NCBI RefSeq assembly: GCF_009741265.1
Contig: NZ_WOWL01000001.1
Location: 310,001 to 374,000 of the forward strand
From: Pseudarthrobacter sp. GA104
GTDB taxonomy: Bacteria; Actinomycetota; Actinomycetes; Actinomycetales; Micrococcaceae
Reading direction: 5' to 3'
DNA: 64,000 bases
The position numbers and the translations under genes are program-made. This document shows positions 33,122 through 46,418 of this stretch, in pieces. Every line of letters begins with the position of its first letter. Within the stretch, counting starts at the first letter, position 1. The notes beneath the pieces were generated by a model. It made no database searches. It saw only the letters and a list, made by a program, of their open reading frames with translations, and was not told where the DNA came from.

Positions 33122-34579
33122 CTAGAGCACGGCGATGGCGCGGTCCGTGGGGGCCACGGGGGCGGGAAGGATGGTGCTCCCCATCAGGAACTTGTCCACT
33201 GCTGCAGCCGCGGCGCGGCCTTCGGCGATGGCCCACACAATGAGGGACTGTCCGCGGCCCGCGTCGCCGGCCACGAAGACGCCCTCGGTGTTGGTCATGT
33301 AGTAGCCGTCGCGGGACACATTGCCGCGGCCGTCGAACTCAGCCTTGACCTGTTCGGTGATCCCGGCGGGCTCGGCGCCGGTGAATCCCAGCGACAGGAA
33401 CACCAGGTCCGCGGGGATGATCCGCTCGGTGCCGGCCTTGGGCAGGCGCTTGCCGTCCACGAATTCAGTCTCGGCAACCTTGACGCCGGTCAGCTTGCCG
33501 TTCTCGCCCACGAACTCGACGGTGGAGGCAAGGTACGTGCGCTCACCGCCTTCCTCGTGGGCGCTGGCTACCTCGAAGAGGTTGGGGAACGTGGGCCACG
33601 GCTGGTGGCTGGCACGCTCGGCCGGCGGCTGCTTGCCGATGGCGAGGGTGGTCACCGATGCCGCACCGTGGCGGTGCGCGGTGCCCAGGCAGTCCGCCCC
33701 GGTGTCACCGCCGCCGAGGATCACTACATGCTTGCCCTGGGCGTGGATCTGGTTTTCGATGTGCTCCCCCGCAACGGCGCGGTTTGCCGGGACCAGGTAG
33801 TCCATGGCGAAGTGCACGCCGTCAAGGTCCCGGCCCGGGATGGGCAGGTCGCGCGGCACGGTGGCGCCCGTGCAGACCACGACGGCGTCATAGCGCCGGC
33901 GCAGCTGCTCCCACGTCACGTCGGTGCCCACGGCGACGCCGGTCCGGAAGCGGGTGCCTTCCGCCTTCATCTGCTCGACGCGGCGGTCCACCTGCTCCTT
34001 CTCCATCTTGAAGTCGGGGATCCCGTAGCGCAGCAGGCCGCCGATCTTGTCGTCGCGTTCGTACACCGCGACGGTGTGGCCCACGCGCGTCAGCTGCTGG
34101 GCCACCGCCAGGCCGGCGGGTCCGGAGCCAACGACGGCCACCGTCTTGCCGGTCAACCGGGCGGGAGGCAGCGGCTCCACCCAGCCGTTGTCCCAGGCCT
34201 CGTCGATGATGGAAACTTCCACCTGCTTGATGGTGACGGCAGGCTGGTTGATCCCCAGGACGCAGGACGCCTCGCACGGAGCGGGGCACAGGCGGCCGGT
34301 GAATTCCGGGAAGTTGTTCGTGGCGTGCAGGCGCTCGATCGCTTCCTCGCCCTTGTCCCGCCACATGAGGTCGTTCCACTCGGGAATCAGGTTGCCCAGC
34401 GGGCAGCCCTGGTGGCAGAACGGGACGCCGCAGTCCATGCAGCGGCCGGCCTGCGCCTTCAGCGTGCCCTTTTCCTGCGCCTCGTACACTTCCTTCCAGT
34501 CCATGATGCGGACGGAAACGGGACGGCGCGGCTGGGTTTCCCGCTGGCGTACTTTCAGAAATCCGCGTGGATCAGCCAC
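33122..34579 (-). CDS. gltD: Glutamate synthase, small subunit
   Basis: 485 residues from GTG 34579, overlapping the end of gltB by 8 bases. N-terminal iron-sulfur cysteines are in [20 protein letters not shown] and [13 protein letters not shown]-binding [13 protein letters not shown] is near 150; NADPH-binding [13 protein letters not shown] is near 285; the C-terminal FAD segment [20 protein letters not shown] is near 440. It passes electrons from NADPH to the large subunit for glutamate formation from glutamine and 2-oxoglutarate. Operon with gltB. Confidence 0.97.
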   Translation of the reverse strand: MADPRGFLKVRQRETQPRRPVSVRIMDWKEVYEAQEKGTLKAQAGRCMDCGVPFCHQGCPLGNLIPEWNDLMWRDKGEEAIERLHATNNFPEFTGRLCPAPCEASCVLGINQPAVTIKQVEVSIIDEAWDNGWVEPLPPARLTGKTVAVVGSGPAGLAVAQQLTRVGHTVAVYERDDKIGGLLRYGIPDFKMEKEQVDRRVEQMKAEGTRFRTGVAVGTDVTWEQLRRRYDAVVVCTGATVPRDLPIPGRDLDGVHFAMDYLVPANRAVAGEHIENQIHAQGKHVVILGGGDTGADCLGTAHRHGAASVTTLAIGKQPPAERASHQPWPTFPNLFEVASAHEEGGERTYLASTVEFVGENGKLTGVKVAETEFVDGKRLPKAGTERIIPADLVFLSLGFTGAEPAGITEQVKAEFDGRGNVSRDGYYMTNTEGVFVAGDAGRGQSLIVWAIAEGRAAAAAVDKFLMGSTILPAPVAPTDRAIAVL

Positions 34580-37500
34580 CGGTCACCTCCAGGATTCGAG
34601 ACCATACTTCTTCGCCGTCGGGGTCCAGGCCCTCTTCGATGGCGTCGAGACGGGTTTGCAGCACGGCCGCGTAGTCGCGCGGCAGCACCTTGGTAATGCG
34701 GGCTGCGGTGTCATCGAAATTCTCGAGGAGCCGCGCAGCCAGCTGGGAATCAGTTTCTTCAACGTGCTTGACCAGCAGACCGTGCACGATGTCGCGGTCC
34801 TCGGCATCCAGCTCGCGGAGCTGGAGTTCGCCGGACTGCAGGGCTTCCTTGTTGACCCGGGCGGTGTCCAGGTCCAGGACGTAGGCGGTTCCGCCGGACA
34901 TGCCGGCGCCGAAGTTCCGGCCTGTGCGGCCGATGATCAGCGTCTGGCCGCCGGTCATGTACTCGCAGCCGTGGTCACCGATGCCTTCGACGACGGCGGT
35001 GGCACCCGAGTTGCGGACCAGGAAGCGTTCGCCCACCTGGCCGCGGAGGAACATCTCGCCGCTGGTGGCGCCGTAGCCAATCACGTTGCCCGCGATGACA
35101 TTCGTCTCCGCCTTGAACACGTTGGTCCGGTCCGGGCGGACGATGATGCGGCCGCCGGAGAGGCCCTTGCCCACATAGTCGTTCGAGTCGCCGTACAGCC
35201 GCAGCGTGATGCCTGCGGGCAGGAAGGCGCCCAGCGACTGGCCGGCGGTGCCGCTAAGGGTGATGTCGATGGTATCCGTCGCCAGGACATCCGTGCCGAA
35301 CGTCTTGGTCACGACGTGGCCCAGCATGGTGCCCACCGAGCGGTCGGTGTTGATGACGTCGACGGCGATCTTCACCGGGCTGCGGTCGGTCAGCGCCTCC
35401 GTGGCCATGGTGATCAGGCGCTGGTCGAAGTGCTTGTCCAGCTCGTGGTTCTGGCCTGTCAGGTTCCGCAGCGGAGCGTCGTCGTCGAACTCCAGCCCGT
35501 GCAGGATGGGGTCCAGGTCCAGGCCGTCGGCCTTCCAGTGGTTGACGGCGTCCCGGGCGTCCAGCACCTCGGCGTGGCCGATTGCCTCCTCCAGGCTGCG
35601 GAAGCCCAGCTCCGCCAGGATCTCGCGGACTTCCTCGGCCAGGAACTCGAAGAAGTTGACCACGAACTCCGGCTTGCCGGTGAAGCGGGCTCGCAGCTCA
35701 GGATTCTGCGTCGCGACGCCCACCGGGCAGGTGTCCAGGTGGCAGACGCGCATCATGATGCAGCCTTCAACCACCAGCGGGGCGGTGGCGAAGCCGAACT
35801 CCTCGCCGCCCAGCAGCGCGGCGATCACAACGTCTCGTCCGGTCTTGAGCTGGCCGTCCACCTGCACCACCACGCGGTCGCGCAGGCCGTTGAGCATCAG
35901 GGTCTGCTGGGTCTCGGCCAGGCCGAGCTCCCACGGGACACCGGCATGCTTGAGCGAGTTCAGCGGCGAGGCGCCGGTTCCGCCGTCGTGGCCGGAGACC
36001 AGGACGACGTCGGCCTTCGCCTTGGTGACACCGGCGGCAACTGTGCCGATGCCCACCTCGGAGACGAGCTTGACGTGCACCCGGGCCGAGGGGTTGGCGC
36101 GCTTAGCGTCATAAATCAGCTGCGCGAGGTCCTCGATCGAGTAGATGTCGTGGTGCGGGGGCGGGGAAATGAGCCCGACGCCGGGGGTCGAGTGGCGGGT
36201 GCGGGCCACCCACGGGTAGACCTTCTGCGCCATCAGCTGGCCGCCCTCGCCGGGCTTTGCGCCCTGGGCCATCTTGATCTGAATGTCGTCGGCGTTGGTC
36301 AGGTACAGGCTGGTCACGCCGAAACGGCCGGACGCGATCTGCTTGACCGCGGAACGGCGCTTCGGGTCGAGCAGGCGGTCCACGTCCTCGCCGCCCTCGC
36401 CGGTGTTGGACTTGCCGCCCAGCTGGTTCATGGCGATGGCCAGCGTTTCGTGGGCCTCCTGGGAGATGGAGCCGTAGCTCATGGCACCCGTGGAGAACCG
36501 CTTGACGATGCTTGACACCGGCTCCACTTCCTCAAGCGGAACGGCGGGGCGCTCGTTCTTGAACTTGAGGAGGCCGCGGAGGGTCATCAGGTTCTGCGAC
36601 TGGTCGTCCACGCCGCGGGTGTAGGCCTTAAAGATGTCGTAGCGGCGCTCACGGGTTGCGTGCTGCAGCCGGAAGACGGTCTCCGGGTTGAACAGGTGGG
36701 GCTCGCCGTCACGGCGCCACTGGTATTCGCCGCCGCCCAGCAGCGGGCGGTGGGGCTGCTCGATGCCGCCCTCGGGGTAGGCCATCTGGTGGCGGGCCGA
36801 AACTTCCGCGGCGATGACGTCCAGGCCCACGCCGCCCAGCTGCGAGTGGGTGCCGGCGAAGAATTCGTCCACGAGGTCCTGGCCCAGGCCAAGCGCTTCG
36901 AATGTCTGGGCGCCGGTGTAGGAAGCCACCGTGGAGATGCCCATCTTGGACATGATCTTCAGGACGCCCTTGCCGAGGCCCTTGATCAGGTTGTAGACGC
37001 CGTCCTGCGGGGTGACCCCGGTGACGTCGCCGGCAGCGATGAGCTGCTCCACGGATTCCATGGCCAGGTACGGGTTGACCGCGGAAGCGCCGTAGCCAAT
37101 CAGGACTGCCACATGGTGCGTCTCGCGGACGTCGCCGGCCTCGACCACCAGTGCGGTCTTGGTGCGGTTGGCGCTGCGGAGCAGGTGGTGGTGCACGGCG
37201 CTGACAAGCAGCAGCGACGGGATGGGCGCCCACTGCGCGTTGGAGTCGCGGTCGGACAGCACCACGTACTGGACTCCGCGGTTGATGGCGCCGGAGACCT
37301 GCTCGCAGATCTCGGTGAGCCGGGCACGGAGCGCGTTCTCGCCGCCCTCCGGGCGGTAAAGCCCGCGGACCTTCATGGCCACCTTGTCGCCGTCGGCGTT
37401 CTCGATGTTGGCGATCTTGGCGAGCTGGTCGTTGTTGATGACCGGGAACGGAAGCTGGACCTGCGGCTGGCGCACCTGCTTGGTGTCCAGGAGGTTGCCG

Positions 37501-39185
37501 TTGGGCCCGATGGCACAGGTCAGCGACGTGACGAGTTCTTCGCGGATGGCATCCAGCGGCGGGTTGGTCACCTGCGCGAAGGACTGCACGAAGTAGTCGA
37601 AAAGCAGGCGCGGGCGCTTGGACAGCACGGCCACCGGGGTGTCCGAGCCCATGGCGCCCAGCGGCTCTGCGCCGGTGCGGGCCATCGGGCCGAGCAGGAT
37701 CTTCAGTTCCTCGGTGGTGTAGCCGAAGGTGCGCTGGCGGATGTTCACCGACGCGGCGGTGTGGACCACGTGCTCGCGCTCGGGAAGGTCGTTGAGGTCG
37801 ATCAGGTTGTCCTTGACCCACTCCGCCCACGGGTTGGCGGCGGCGACTTCGGCCTTGACCTCTTCGTCGTCGATGATGCGGCCGGCGTCGGTGTCCACCA
37901 GGAACATCTTGCCCGGGGAGACGCGGCCCTTCTTGACCACCTTGGAGGGTTCGACGTCGATGACGCCCACTTCGGACGCGAAGACGATCAGGCCGTCCTC
38001 GGTGATCCAGAAGCGGCCAGGGCGCAGTCCGTTGCGGTCCAGGGTGGCGCCCACGAGGTTGCCGTCGGTGAAGGAGACGGCCGCCGGGCCGTCCCACGGT
38101 TCCATCAGGAGGGAGTGGTACTCGTAGAACGCACGGCGGGCCGGATCCATGGTGGCGTGGTTTTCCCAGGCCTCGGGGATCATCATCATGATGGAGTGCG
38201 TGATGGGGCGGCCGGAGAGCCACAGCAGCTCGGCCACCTCGTCGAAGGACGCGGAGTCCGAGGCACCAGGGGTGCAGATCGGGTACAGCTCTTCCGGCGT
38301 ATCGCCCAGCAGCGGGTTGGCGAGCTGGGACTGGCGGGCGCGCATCCAGTTCCGGTTGCCCTTGACGGTGTTGATTTCACCGTTGTGGGCGATAGTGCGG
38401 AACGGCTGGGCCAGGGGCCAGGAGGGGAACGTGTTGGTGGAGAAGCGCGAGTGGACGATCGCCAGCTTGGTCTTGAAGCGCTTGTCCGAAAGGTCCGGGT
38501 AGAACGGCTCAAGCTGTGCAGTGGTGAGCATGCCCTTGTAGACAATGGTGCGCGAGGACAGCGACGGGAAGTACACGCCGAACTTGTTCTGGGCGCGTTT
38601 GCGGATCCGCCACGCGCGGGAGTCCAGTTCGTTGCGGTCAAGTTCCTCGCCGGTGGCGGAGGCCAGGAACGGCTGGGAGAAGTAGGGCATGCAGGCGCGT
38701 GCCATGGCACCCACCAGGTCGGCGACGATAGGCACTTCGCGCCAGCCGAGGACCTTCAGGCCCTCGTCAGCCGCGAGGCCCTCGATCCCGGCCTTGGCGG
38801 CGTCTGCCTCGCGCTGTTCGGCGGGAAGGAAAGCGGTGCCGGCCACGTACTGGCCGGGGGCGGGAAGTTCGAAGTCCGTAACTGCACGGAAGAATTCGTC
38901 CGGGATCTGCATGAGGAGGCCGGCGCCGTCACCGGTGCCCTCGTCCGCACCCACCGCACCGCGGTGCTCAAGGTTGCGCAGGGCGGTGAGGGCGGCGTCC
39001 ACGATGTCATAGCCGGGCTCTCCGCGGAGGGTGGCGATGATCGCAAGACCGCAGGCGTCCTTCTCCTGCTCCGGGTTGTAGAGCCCGTGTGCCTCCGGAA
39101 GGGCCGCGAAGCGCTTGAACGGCGACATGGCAGTCTCAGGCTGATCTGGTTCAGACCAGCTGGGAGTGTGAAGAGTTTGGGTCAT
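34572..39185 (-). CDS. gltB: Glutamate synthase, large subunit
   Basis: 1537 residues from ATG 39185 (the open frame extends to 39257; AGGAGGAAGGA lies 13 bases before 39185). The N-terminal glutaminase cysteine is in [15 protein letters not shown] near residue 45, so a propeptide is removed. Central and FMN-binding domains show [20 protein letters not shown] and the 3Fe-4S cysteines [19 protein letters not shown]. The C-terminal beta-helix repeats contain GGRIIVRP and [14 protein letters not shown]. It makes glutamate from glutamine and 2-oxoglutarate with GltD. Very large antisense ORFs here are codon-bias shadows. Confidence 0.97.
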   Translation of the reverse strand: MTQTLHTPSWSEPDQPETAMSPFKRFAALPEAHGLYNPEQEKDACGLAIIATLRGEPGYDIVDAALTALRNLEHRGAVGADEGTGDGAGLLMQIPDEFFRAVTDFELPAPGQYVAGTAFLPAEQREADAAKAGIEGLAADEGLKVLGWREVPIVADLVGAMARACMPYFSQPFLASATGEELDRNELDSRAWRIRKRAQNKFGVYFPSLSSRTIVYKGMLTTAQLEPFYPDLSDKRFKTKLAIVHSRFSTNTFPSWPLAQPFRTIAHNGEINTVKGNRNWMRARQSQLANPLLGDTPEELYPICTPGASDSASFDEVAELLWLSGRPITHSIMMMIPEAWENHATMDPARRAFYEYHSLLMEPWDGPAAVSFTDGNLVGATLDRNGLRPGRFWITEDGLIVFASEVGVIDVEPSKVVKKGRVSPGKMFLVDTDAGRIIDDEEVKAEVAAANPWAEWVKDNLIDLNDLPEREHVVHTAASVNIRQRTFGYTTEELKILLGPMARTGAEPLGAMGSDTPVAVLSKRPRLLFDYFVQSFAQVTNPPLDAIREELVTSLTCAIGPNGNLLDTKQVRQPQVQLPFPVINNDQLAKIANIENADGDKVAMKVRGLYRPEGGENALRARLTEICEQVSGAINRGVQYVVLSDRDSNAQWAPIPSLLLVSAVHHHLLRSANRTKTALVVEAGDVRETHHVAVLIGYGASAVNPYLAMESVEQLIAAGDVTGVTPQDGVYNLIKGLGKGVLKIMSKMGISTVASYTGAQTFEALGLGQDLVDEFFAGTHSQLGGVGLDVIAAEVSARHQMAYPEGGIEQPHRPLLGGGEYQWRRDGEPHLFNPETVFRLQHATRERRYDIFKAYTRGVDDQSQNLMTLRGLLKFKNERPAVPLEEVEPVSSIVKRFSTGAMSYGSISQEAHETLAIAMNQLGGKSNTGEGGEDVDRLLDPKRRSAVKQIASGRFGVTSLYLTNADDIQIKMAQGAKPGEGGQLMAQKVYPWVARTRHSTPGVGLISPPPHHDIYSIEDLAQLIYDAKRANPSARVHVKLVSEVGIGTVAAGVTKAKADVVLVSGHDGGTGASPLNSLKHAGVPWELGLAETQQTLMLNGLRDRVVVQVDGQLKTGRDVVIAALLGGEEFGFATAPLVVEGCIMMRVCHLDTCPVGVATQNPELRARFTGKPEFVVNFFEFLAEEVREILAELGFRSLEEAIGHAEVLDARDAVNHWKADGLDLDPILHGLEFDDDAPLRNLTGQNHELDKHFDQRLITMATEALTDRSPVKIAVDVINTDRSVGTMLGHVVTKTFGTDVLATDTIDITLSGTAGQSLGAFLPAGITLRLYGDSNDYVGKGLSGGRIIVRPDRTNVFKAETNVIAGNVIGYGATSGEMFLRGQVGERFLVRNSGATAVVEGIGDHGCEYMTGGQTLIIGRTGRNFGAGMSGGTAYVLDLDTARVNKEALQSGELQLRELDAEDRDIVHGLLVKHVEETDSQLAARLLENFDDTAARITKVLPRDYAAVLQTRLDAIEEGLDPDGEEVWSRILEVTGG

Positions 39186-39449
39186 GGGAGACGTCCTTCC
39201 TCCTGATCGTGCGTATGGAAGGGACACCGTTGGCCCCACTCGTCGGGCGCCGCTCACATGGGCACAACAAAGTGTTATTTACTGGAAATTGTAGGTCAGC
39301 ATGGCCTGCTGAACTAACAGTTACGCAGGCCCCTGCCCCGGGCAACACCTGACAGCATTTCCATGCTGTCCGGGGCGGCCCCGCTGCCACGACGCTGTGG
39401 TGATTGGGCGCTTCGAGCGGTGGCTCTGCTGCCCTGCCTGGCCCGCGCG

Positions 39450-40604
39450 CTACTTGGTAGTGCCGGCTTCCGGCGCGCTTCCTGTGGCTGTGCTGCCGGA
39501 CTTTCCGGCAACTGTTGCGTCCGGTCCGGGCGTGGGGCCCGCCGGCGCAGCCGCGGCCTCTTCCGTTGGGACGGAAGCATGCCGGGAACCGCTTTGGTTA
39601 TCAGGGAGATTATCACGCGATTCACTATCTGAGACAACAGGGTCCGGATCCCGGACCTCGTCGCCGCCCTCCACGGCCGCCGTCCGATCATCATCCCCGG
39701 CGGGCTCCCGGCCCGGAAGATAGGGGCTGTCCGGGTCTGTCCGCTTCTTCATGCCCAGCAGGATGAACGCCACGAGCGCGGCCAGGAACACGAAAATGCT
39801 GGTCCACACGTTCAGGCGGGTGGTGATGCCGAACAGGGAGATCTGCTCGGCGTCGTCGATGCGCATCGCCTCGATCCACACCCGGCCCAGCGTGTAGTAC
39901 ATGGCATAAAGCCAGAACAGCCGGCTGCGGCGGAAGTTGAACTTCCGGTCCAGCGCGAGCAGGATGACGACGCCGGCCACGTTCCACAGTGATTCGTACA
40001 GGAACGTGGGGTGGAACAGGGTGTCCGCCGGGGTTCCGGCCGGAAAGTTCGGGTTGTCTGCGTCAATCTGCAGGCCCCACGGCAGGGTGGTGGGCCCGCC
40101 GAAGAGTTCCTGGTTGAAGTAGTTGCCCCAGCGGCCCACGGCCTGGGCCAGCAGCAGTCCGGGCGCCGCCGCGTCCAGGAAGGCGCTGAGCTTGACGCCG
40201 CTGCGGCGGCAGCCGATCCACGCGCCCACGACGCCGAGGACCACGGCACCCCAGATGCCGAGGCCGCCGCGCTGGATCTGCGGGATCAGGGAAAGGTCGC
40301 CTGTGCCGTCAAAACCGGGGCCGAAGTAGGCGTCCGGCGACGAGACCACATGGTACAGGCGGCCGCCGATGATGCCGAAGGGAATGGCCCAGACCACGAT
40401 GTCCCAGACGCTTCCTTCAGGTGCTCCGCGCTTGGCCCAGCGGACGGAGGTGAGCCACAGGCCCGCCACAATGCCTGCCAGGATGCACAGGGCGTAGGCG
40501 TGGATGCGCAGCGTTCCCCACGGCAGGGGAATGTCGAAGCCGGACCAGTCCGGGCTCGGAATGCTGGCCGGCACCATTGCTGCTGCCTGGAGGAGGGTCT
40601 GCAT
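39450..40604 (-). CDS. lgt: Prolipoprotein diacylglyceryl transferase
   Basis: 384 residues. Family signature GRWGNYFNQELFGGP near 158 and GGRLYHVVSSPDAYF near 80, with about seven membrane helices to residue 285. The last 90 residues are an acidic, Pro/Ala-rich cytoplasmic extension (DDDRTAAVEGGDEVRDPDP), common in actinobacterial Lgt. It attaches diacylglycerol to the lipobox Cys of prelipoproteins. It begins three bases after the trpA stop, with no own ribosome site, so it is probably translated with trpA. Confidence 0.95.
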   Translation of the reverse strand: MQTLLQAAAMVPASIPSPDWSGFDIPLPWGTLRIHAYALCILAGIVAGLWLTSVRWAKRGAPEGSVWDIVVWAIPFGIIGGRLYHVVSSPDAYFGPGFDGTGDLSLIPQIQRGGLGIWGAVVLGVVGAWIGCRRSGVKLSAFLDAAAPGLLLAQAVGRWGNYFNQELFGGPTTLPWGLQIDADNPNFPAGTPADTLFHPTFLYESLWNVAGVVILLALDRKFNFRRSRLFWLYAMYYTLGRVWIEAMRIDDAEQISLFGITTRLNVWTSIFVFLAALVAFILLGMKKRTDPDSPYLPGREPAGDDDRTAAVEGGDEVRDPDPVVSDSESRDNLPDNQSGSRHASVPTEEAAAAPAGPTPGPDATVAGKSGSTATGSAPEAGTTK

Positions 40605-40607
40605 GGC

Positions 40608-41428
40608 CTAGGCTTCTTCCCTGGTCAGTCCGGTGCGGCTCAGTCCGGTGCTGAGGTCCTTGGTGAGGGCGGCTACTGCGTCCACCCCGCCGTCGCGGAT
40701 TGCGGCCACCAGGGCGGTGCCCACAATGACGCCTTCGGCGTAGGCGGCGATCTCGCGGACCTGGTCCGCAGTGGAGACGCCCAGTCCGACGCACACGCGT
40801 TCGGCGCCTGCGGCGTGTGCCGCCGCCACCACGTCCTTGGCTGCGGTGCTGACGGACGTCCGGGCGCCGGTGACGCCCATGATGGACACTGCGTAGACGA
40901 AGCCGCGGCTCGCGTCCACGGTGCGCTGCATGCGCTCGGCCGTGGACGACGGCGCCACGAGGAACACCCGGTCCAGCCCGTATTTATCCGATGCTTCCAT
41001 CCACTCCGCTGCCTCATCGGGGATGAGGTCAGGGGTGATGAGCCCTGCTCCCCCGGCTTCGGACAGGCGGCGGGAGAACTCGTCCACGCCCATCCGGACC
41101 ACGGGATTCCAGTAGGTCATCACCAGGACGGCGGCGTCCGTCTTGCTGGTGATGCCGGCAACCACATCAAAGACCTGGCGCACGGAGAAGCCCTTGGCAA
41201 GCGCCTCGGTGGTGGCGGCCTGGATGACCTGGCCGTCCATGACGGGGTCGGAGTAGGGAATACCGATCTCGATCAGGTCGGCACCATTCTCAGCCAGGGC
41301 AATGCCTGCGGCGATGGTCTCCTCCACGCTGGGGTAGCCGGCGGGCAGGTAGCCGATCAGCGCGGCGCGGCCTTCAGCACGGGCCTTGTCAATGGCCGCG
41401 GCTGACTTGCTGGTGGTCTGTGCGGTGC

Positions 41429-41432
<4 letters not shown>
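40608..41432 (-). CDS. trpA: Tryptophan synthase alpha chain
   Basis: 274 residues from GTG 41432, which overlaps the trpB stop (GTGA); the longer frame to 41495 would lie inside trp[21 protein letters not shown] contains the usual start, [20 protein letters not shown] holds the catalytic Glu and Asp, and [15 protein letters not shown] the phosphate site. It cleaves indole-3-glycerol phosphate to indole, which passes to TrpB. Operon trpC-trpB-trpA-lgt. Confidence 0.97.
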
Positions 41433-42757
<1,325 letters not shown>

Positions 42758-42875
42758 CAGTCCCGTCCTGTTCGAGTTGGTGGTGCAAAAGTGTGTCGTC
42801 CCGGCAGGGCAGCCTGCCGGGCGTGCTCGGCGGGCGGGATCCATCCCCGCCCGCCTGTGCGCAGGTGCGTTGGCC

Positions 42876-43697
42876 TCAGCCCCGGGCTGCTATGGCGGCG
42901 GCGCCGGCTGCCTTGAACTCGGCGATCCGCTCCCGCGGCGACGAGTGGCTGACCAGCGCCTCGCCCACAAGCACGGCGTTGGCGCCGCTGGCGGCGTAGT
43001 GGGTGACGTCGCCGGCGTCGCGGACGCCGGACTCGGCTACCACGACTGCGCCGGCCGGGATCCGCCCGGCCAGGGAGGCGAAAACTGAACGGTCGACGTC
43101 GAGCGTCTTCAGGTTCCGCACGTTGACGCCGATGATGCGCGCCTGCGCGGCCACTGCCCGCTCGATTTCCTCTTCCGTGTGCGTCTCCACAAGGACGTTC
43201 ATGCCAAGTTCGTGGCTGAGGCCGCTGAATTCGGCGAGCTGGGCGTCCGAGAGTGCAGCAACGATGAGCAGGATCAGGTCCGCGCCGTGGGCGCGGGCCT
43301 CCCAGATCTGGTACTCGTCCAGCGTGAAGTCTTTCCGCAGCAGCGGCACGTCGACGGCGGCGCGCACCGCATCGAGGTCGGCCAGGGACCCGTTGAAGCG
43401 GCGCTGCTCGGTGAGGACGCTGATCACGGAGGCACCGCCGTCGGCGTACTGCCGGGCGAGGGACGCGGGATCGCCGATGGCGGCGAGGTCACCCTTGGAG
43501 GGGCTGCGGCGTTTGATTTCCGCGATGACCTTGAGCTCGTTCCGTGACGGGGAGGTTCCGCCAAGGGCTGCCCACGCGTCGCGGGCAGGTGCCGCCGCCT
43601 CCGCCAGGTCCTTCAGTTCAGCCAGCGAAACGAGCTGCTTCCGGGCCTCCATATCCTCCCTGACACCAGCGTTGATGTCATCGAGAACAGTGGACAT
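42876..43697 (-). CDS. trpC: Indole-3-glycerol phosphate synthase
   Basis: 273 residues, ATG overlapping the last base of the HGxxPAAW-gene stop. [54 protein letters not shown] and [13 protein letters not shown] carry the catalytic Lys, Glu and Asn of TrpC. It closes the indole ring of the tryptophan pathway. Part of the run trpE-trpP-(HGxxPAAW)-trpC-trpB-trpA. Confidence 0.97.
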   Translation of the reverse strand: MSTVLDDINAGVREDMEARKQLVSLAELKDLAEAAAPARDAWAALGGTSPSRNELKVIAEIKRRSPSKGDLAAIGDPASLARQYADGGASVISVLTEQRRFNGSLADLDAVRAAVDVPLLRKDFTLDEYQIWEARAHGADLILLIVAALSDAQLAEFSGLSHELGMNVLVETHTEEEIERAVAAQARIIGVNVRNLKTLDVDRSVFASLAGRIPAGAVVVAESGVRDAGDVTHYAASGANAVLVGEALVSHSSPRERIAEFKAAGAAAIAARG

Positions 43698-43984
43698 CAG
43701 TGGCCGGAGTTCTTCAGCTTGCTGCCTTCGACGCCGTAGCCTGCCTTACGCATGACGTATCCGAGGATCAGGCCCAGCACCATGACGCCGGCGCCGGCGA
43801 TGAAGATGGGCGTGCTGGCGATCACGAAGGCAATGGATGCGATGAGGGCGCCCACCAGCATGACGATGACGCAGGTCCAGGCTGCGGGGCTGTTGCCGTG
43901 GCCGAGTTCCTGGCTGTGGTCGATGGCGCCGGGGGCCACCGTTCGGGTGCCGGACTTGGAAACGGATGCAGGTGCTTTGCTCAT
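43697..43984 (-). CDS. HGxxPAAW-family small membrane protein
   Basis: 95 residues with the family motif in SQELGHGNSPAAWTCVIVML and two membrane helices (about 36-58 and 62-82). This conserved actinobacterial protein is regularly found between trp genes; function unknown. ATG 43984 is 104 bases after trpP, and its stop overlaps the trpC start. It is probably part of the trp transcript. Confidence 0.9.
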   Translation of the reverse strand: MSKAPASVSKSGTRTVAPGAIDHSQELGHGNSPAAWTCVIVMLVGALIASIAFVIASTPIFIAGAGVMVLGLILGYVMRKAGYGVEGSKLKNSGH

Positions 43985-44088
43985 GGAAATCTCCTCAGGG
44001 TGAATACTGCTTACATTCTGCCATTTTTTGGCCGGTGACCGGTTATCCGCCGGGACCCTGCCGGGAGCGGCGGTGCGTATCCGCCGGG

Positions 44089-44724
44089 TCAGGTGGGATC
44101 GTCGCCTCGTGACAGCCGGTCCCAGCTGTCGATTTCATCCACGGGACCGGAGGCGGCAACGCTGCCCGTGGCCGGCACGTCATATTTCGTCCGCGCCTTC
44201 CAGTGCCGCGCGGCGAAGGGAATAACCAGCGCGGCGAGGGCCAGCAGGCAGCCTGCGACGACGGCGAGGACGGGAAAGGCGGTGACGGCAACAAGCGCCT
44301 GGCTTCCGGTGATGCCGGTCGCTTCCGCAATGGAGCCCTGGGCGGCCGCCAGCGGGTTGGCCAGGACTGTTGCTGCTGCGGCGACAATTCCAGCGGAGGC
44401 AAGGACAATGATGGCGGTGATGATCCACCGCGCAATCCTGCCCGCTATGGCTGCCGCCAGGCCGCCGGCGAGGGCCACCAGCGCCAGTGCAGTGACGGTG
44501 GTGGCAGCCTTGCTTCCCTGGACCTCAAGCGCGTCCTGCGCGGCCCCGGCCTGGCCCACCTGGTTCGGATCGAGCGTGACGGTCATCCAGGTTTGGGTGG
44601 TGGTGCCGAAGACCGCCAGCGCCAGGACCGCAATAAGCAGCACCAGCGTGGACTTGCGTGCCCACGCCGGCGTGCGCCTGCCGGCAGTCCCCGTTTGCGC
44701 TGCCGCCGGTCCGCTGCCAGTCAC
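44089..44724 (-). CDS. Trp-operon-associated membrane protein
   Basis: 211 residues from GTG 44724 overlapping the trpE stop (GTGA). About four membrane helices (STLVLLIAVLALAVFGTTTQ, ALALVALAGGLAAAIAG, ITAIIVLASAGIVAAAATVL, FPVLAVVAGCLLALAALVI) and a TWMTVTL loop fit the actinobacterial tryptophan-biosynthesis-associated membrane family. The role is unknown; transport or regulation of tryptophan intermediates is inferred from its constant place after trpE. The C-terminal 40 residues are soluble and acidic. Confidence 0.85.
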   Translation of the reverse strand: MTGSGPAAAQTGTAGRRTPAWARKSTLVLLIAVLALAVFGTTTQTWMTVTLDPNQVGQAGAAQDALEVQGSKAATTVTALALVALAGGLAAAIAGRIARWIITAIIVLASAGIVAAAATVLANPLAAAQGSIAEATGITGSQALVAVTAFPVLAVVAGCLLALAALVIPFAARHWKARTKYDVPATGSVAASGPVDEIDSWDRLSRGDDPT

Positions 44725-46283
44725 CGGGAGTCCGCCCCGGGCAGCGAGTCCGCCGAAATGTTCTGCAGGGAACCGGCCGTGTGGACCGCCCGGAGCGGTG
44801 CCGCTGCCTTGTTGACCGTTTCCAGGGCCTCCGTCGGGTTGACCGAATCAGCAACGATCCCGCCTCCGGCCTGGACGTACGCACGCCCGTCCCGGATCAG
44901 CGCCGAACGAATGGCAATGGCCATGTCCATGTCGCCCGCGAAGTCCAGGTAGCCCACCACGCCGCCGTAGATACCCCGGCGGTGCGGCTCGAGTTCGTCC
45001 AGGAGGCGCAGGGCGCGGGGTTTCGGGGCCCCGGACAGGGTGCCGGCCGGGAACGTGGCCTTGAGCACGTCATAGGCCTTGGCCTTGGGCGAGAGCCGGC
45101 CAACGACGGTGGACACCAGGTGCATGATGTGGCTGAAGCGTTCCACCTCCATGAACTGCGTGACGTCCACGGTTCCCGCTACGCAGACCTTGGAGAGATC
45201 GTTGCGTGAGAGGTCCACGAGCATCAGGTGTTCGGCGCGTTCCTTCTGGTCCGCCAGCAACTCGTCGGCGAGGGCTTTGTCCGCCTCCACCGTCTTGCCG
45301 CGCGGGCGCGAGCCGGCGATGGGGTGGGTGATGACTTCTTCACCGGTCACCGTGACGAGGGCCTCCGGCGAGGAACCCACAATCGAGTACTCCCGGCCGT
45401 CGGCGTCCTCGAGGCTGAAAATGTACATGTACGGGCTGGGGTTGGTGTTCCGCAGGACCCGGTAGACGTCCAAGGCAGACGCCTTGCATTCCATCTCGAA
45501 GCGGCGCGAGATGACCACCTGGAACACCTCACCGTCAACGATGGCTTCCTTGCCACGGTCCAGGGCCGCCAGGTACTCGGCTTCGTCCCAGCGTTCCTGG
45601 ACGCTGGAGGCGAAGTCCAGTGCCGCCGGAGCGAGGACGGACACGGGCTGCGCAACGGGGCTGCTGACCTTGGCAAGGAGCGCCTTGACCCTGGCCACGG
45701 CGTCGTGCCAGGCCTCATCCACCCGTTCGGAGCTGTTGTCGAAGTTGATGGCGTTGGCAATGAGCAGCACCGTGCCGTCAACGTTGTCGTGGACGGCCAT
45801 GTCGGTCACCAGGTTCAGCGCCATTTCCGGCAGGTGCAGGTCGTCCTCCGGAGGGCTCACCAGGCGTTCCCAGTGCCGGACGGTCTCCCAGCCCAGGAAT
45901 CCCACCAGGCCGGAGGTGAACGGCGGCAGCCCCTCGAACCTGTCGGTGCGGAGGGCTTCGATGGTGTCGCGGATGGCGTCGACGGGGCTGCCGTCCACGG
46001 GAACACCCGCCGGCGGTTCACCCAGCCAGTGCGCGTGGCCGTCCTTGGTGGTCAATGTCGCCCGGGATTTGGCGCCGATGAACGAGTAACGGGACCAGGC
46101 GCCGCCCACCGCAGCGGATTCCATCAGGAAGGTGCCAGGCTGCCCCTGCGCCAGCTTGCGGTAAAGGCCGATGGGCGTCTCGGCGTCCGCGAGCACCTTG
46201 AGCCGGACGGGGATGACGCGGCTATGGCCGGCCAGTTCCCGGAACTCCTCAAGGCCGGGGCTGATGATTCCAAGGTCCTGCAT
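44721..46283 (-). CDS. trpE: Anthranilate synthase component I
   Basis: 520 residues. Chorismate-binding motifs: LRNTNPSPYMYIFSLEDADG, ITHPIAGSRPRGKTVEADKA, DLSRNDLSKVCVAGTVD, and FPAGTLSGAPKPRALRLLDE followed by YGGVVGYLDFAGDMD. The N-terminal LMESAAVGGAWSRYSFIGAK segment is the tryptophan feedback site region. It makes anthranilate with the glutaminase TrpG, which is not in the window. No leader peptide with Trp codons was seen in the 135 bases upstream. First trp gene of this run. Confidence 0.97.
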   Translation of the reverse strand: MQDLGIISPGLEEFRELAGHSRVIPVRLKVLADAETPIGLYRKLAQGQPGTFLMESAAVGGAWSRYSFIGAKSRATLTTKDGHAHWLGEPPAGVPVDGSPVDAIRDTIEALRTDRFEGLPPFTSGLVGFLGWETVRHWERLVSPPEDDLHLPEMALNLVTDMAVHDNVDGTVLLIANAINFDNSSERVDEAWHDAVARVKALLAKVSSPVAQPVSVLAPAALDFASSVQERWDEAEYLAALDRGKEAIVDGEVFQVVISRRFEMECKASALDVYRVLRNTNPSPYMYIFSLEDADGREYSIVGSSPEALVTVTGEEVITHPIAGSRPRGKTVEADKALADELLADQKERAEHLMLVDLSRNDLSKVCVAGTVDVTQFMEVERFSHIMHLVSTVVGRLSPKAKAYDVLKATFPAGTLSGAPKPRALRLLDELEPHRRGIYGGVVGYLDFAGDMDMAIAIRSALIRDGRAYVQAGGGIVADSVNPTEALETVNKAAAPLRAVHTAGSLQNISADSLPGADSR

Positions 46284-46418
46284 GGCTATGCTGTTCCGCC
46301 TGTTCTGGTAGGGGCCGGTTCTGGAAGGGCCAGGTGCCTGGGGCCGGGAATCCCGGCGGTGGTTGCGCTTGGAGGGGGTGGCCCGGCCCCCTTCCGCAGC
46401 GGGCTGTCAGAAAAAGGG

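Noticed and set aside
34047-36515. Long + strand ORF of 822 codons inside gltB
   Set aside because: Antisense shadow of a certain gene caused by GC-rich third positions; no domain or ribosome site. The same holds for the 848-codon ORF at 36660-39206 and many others.
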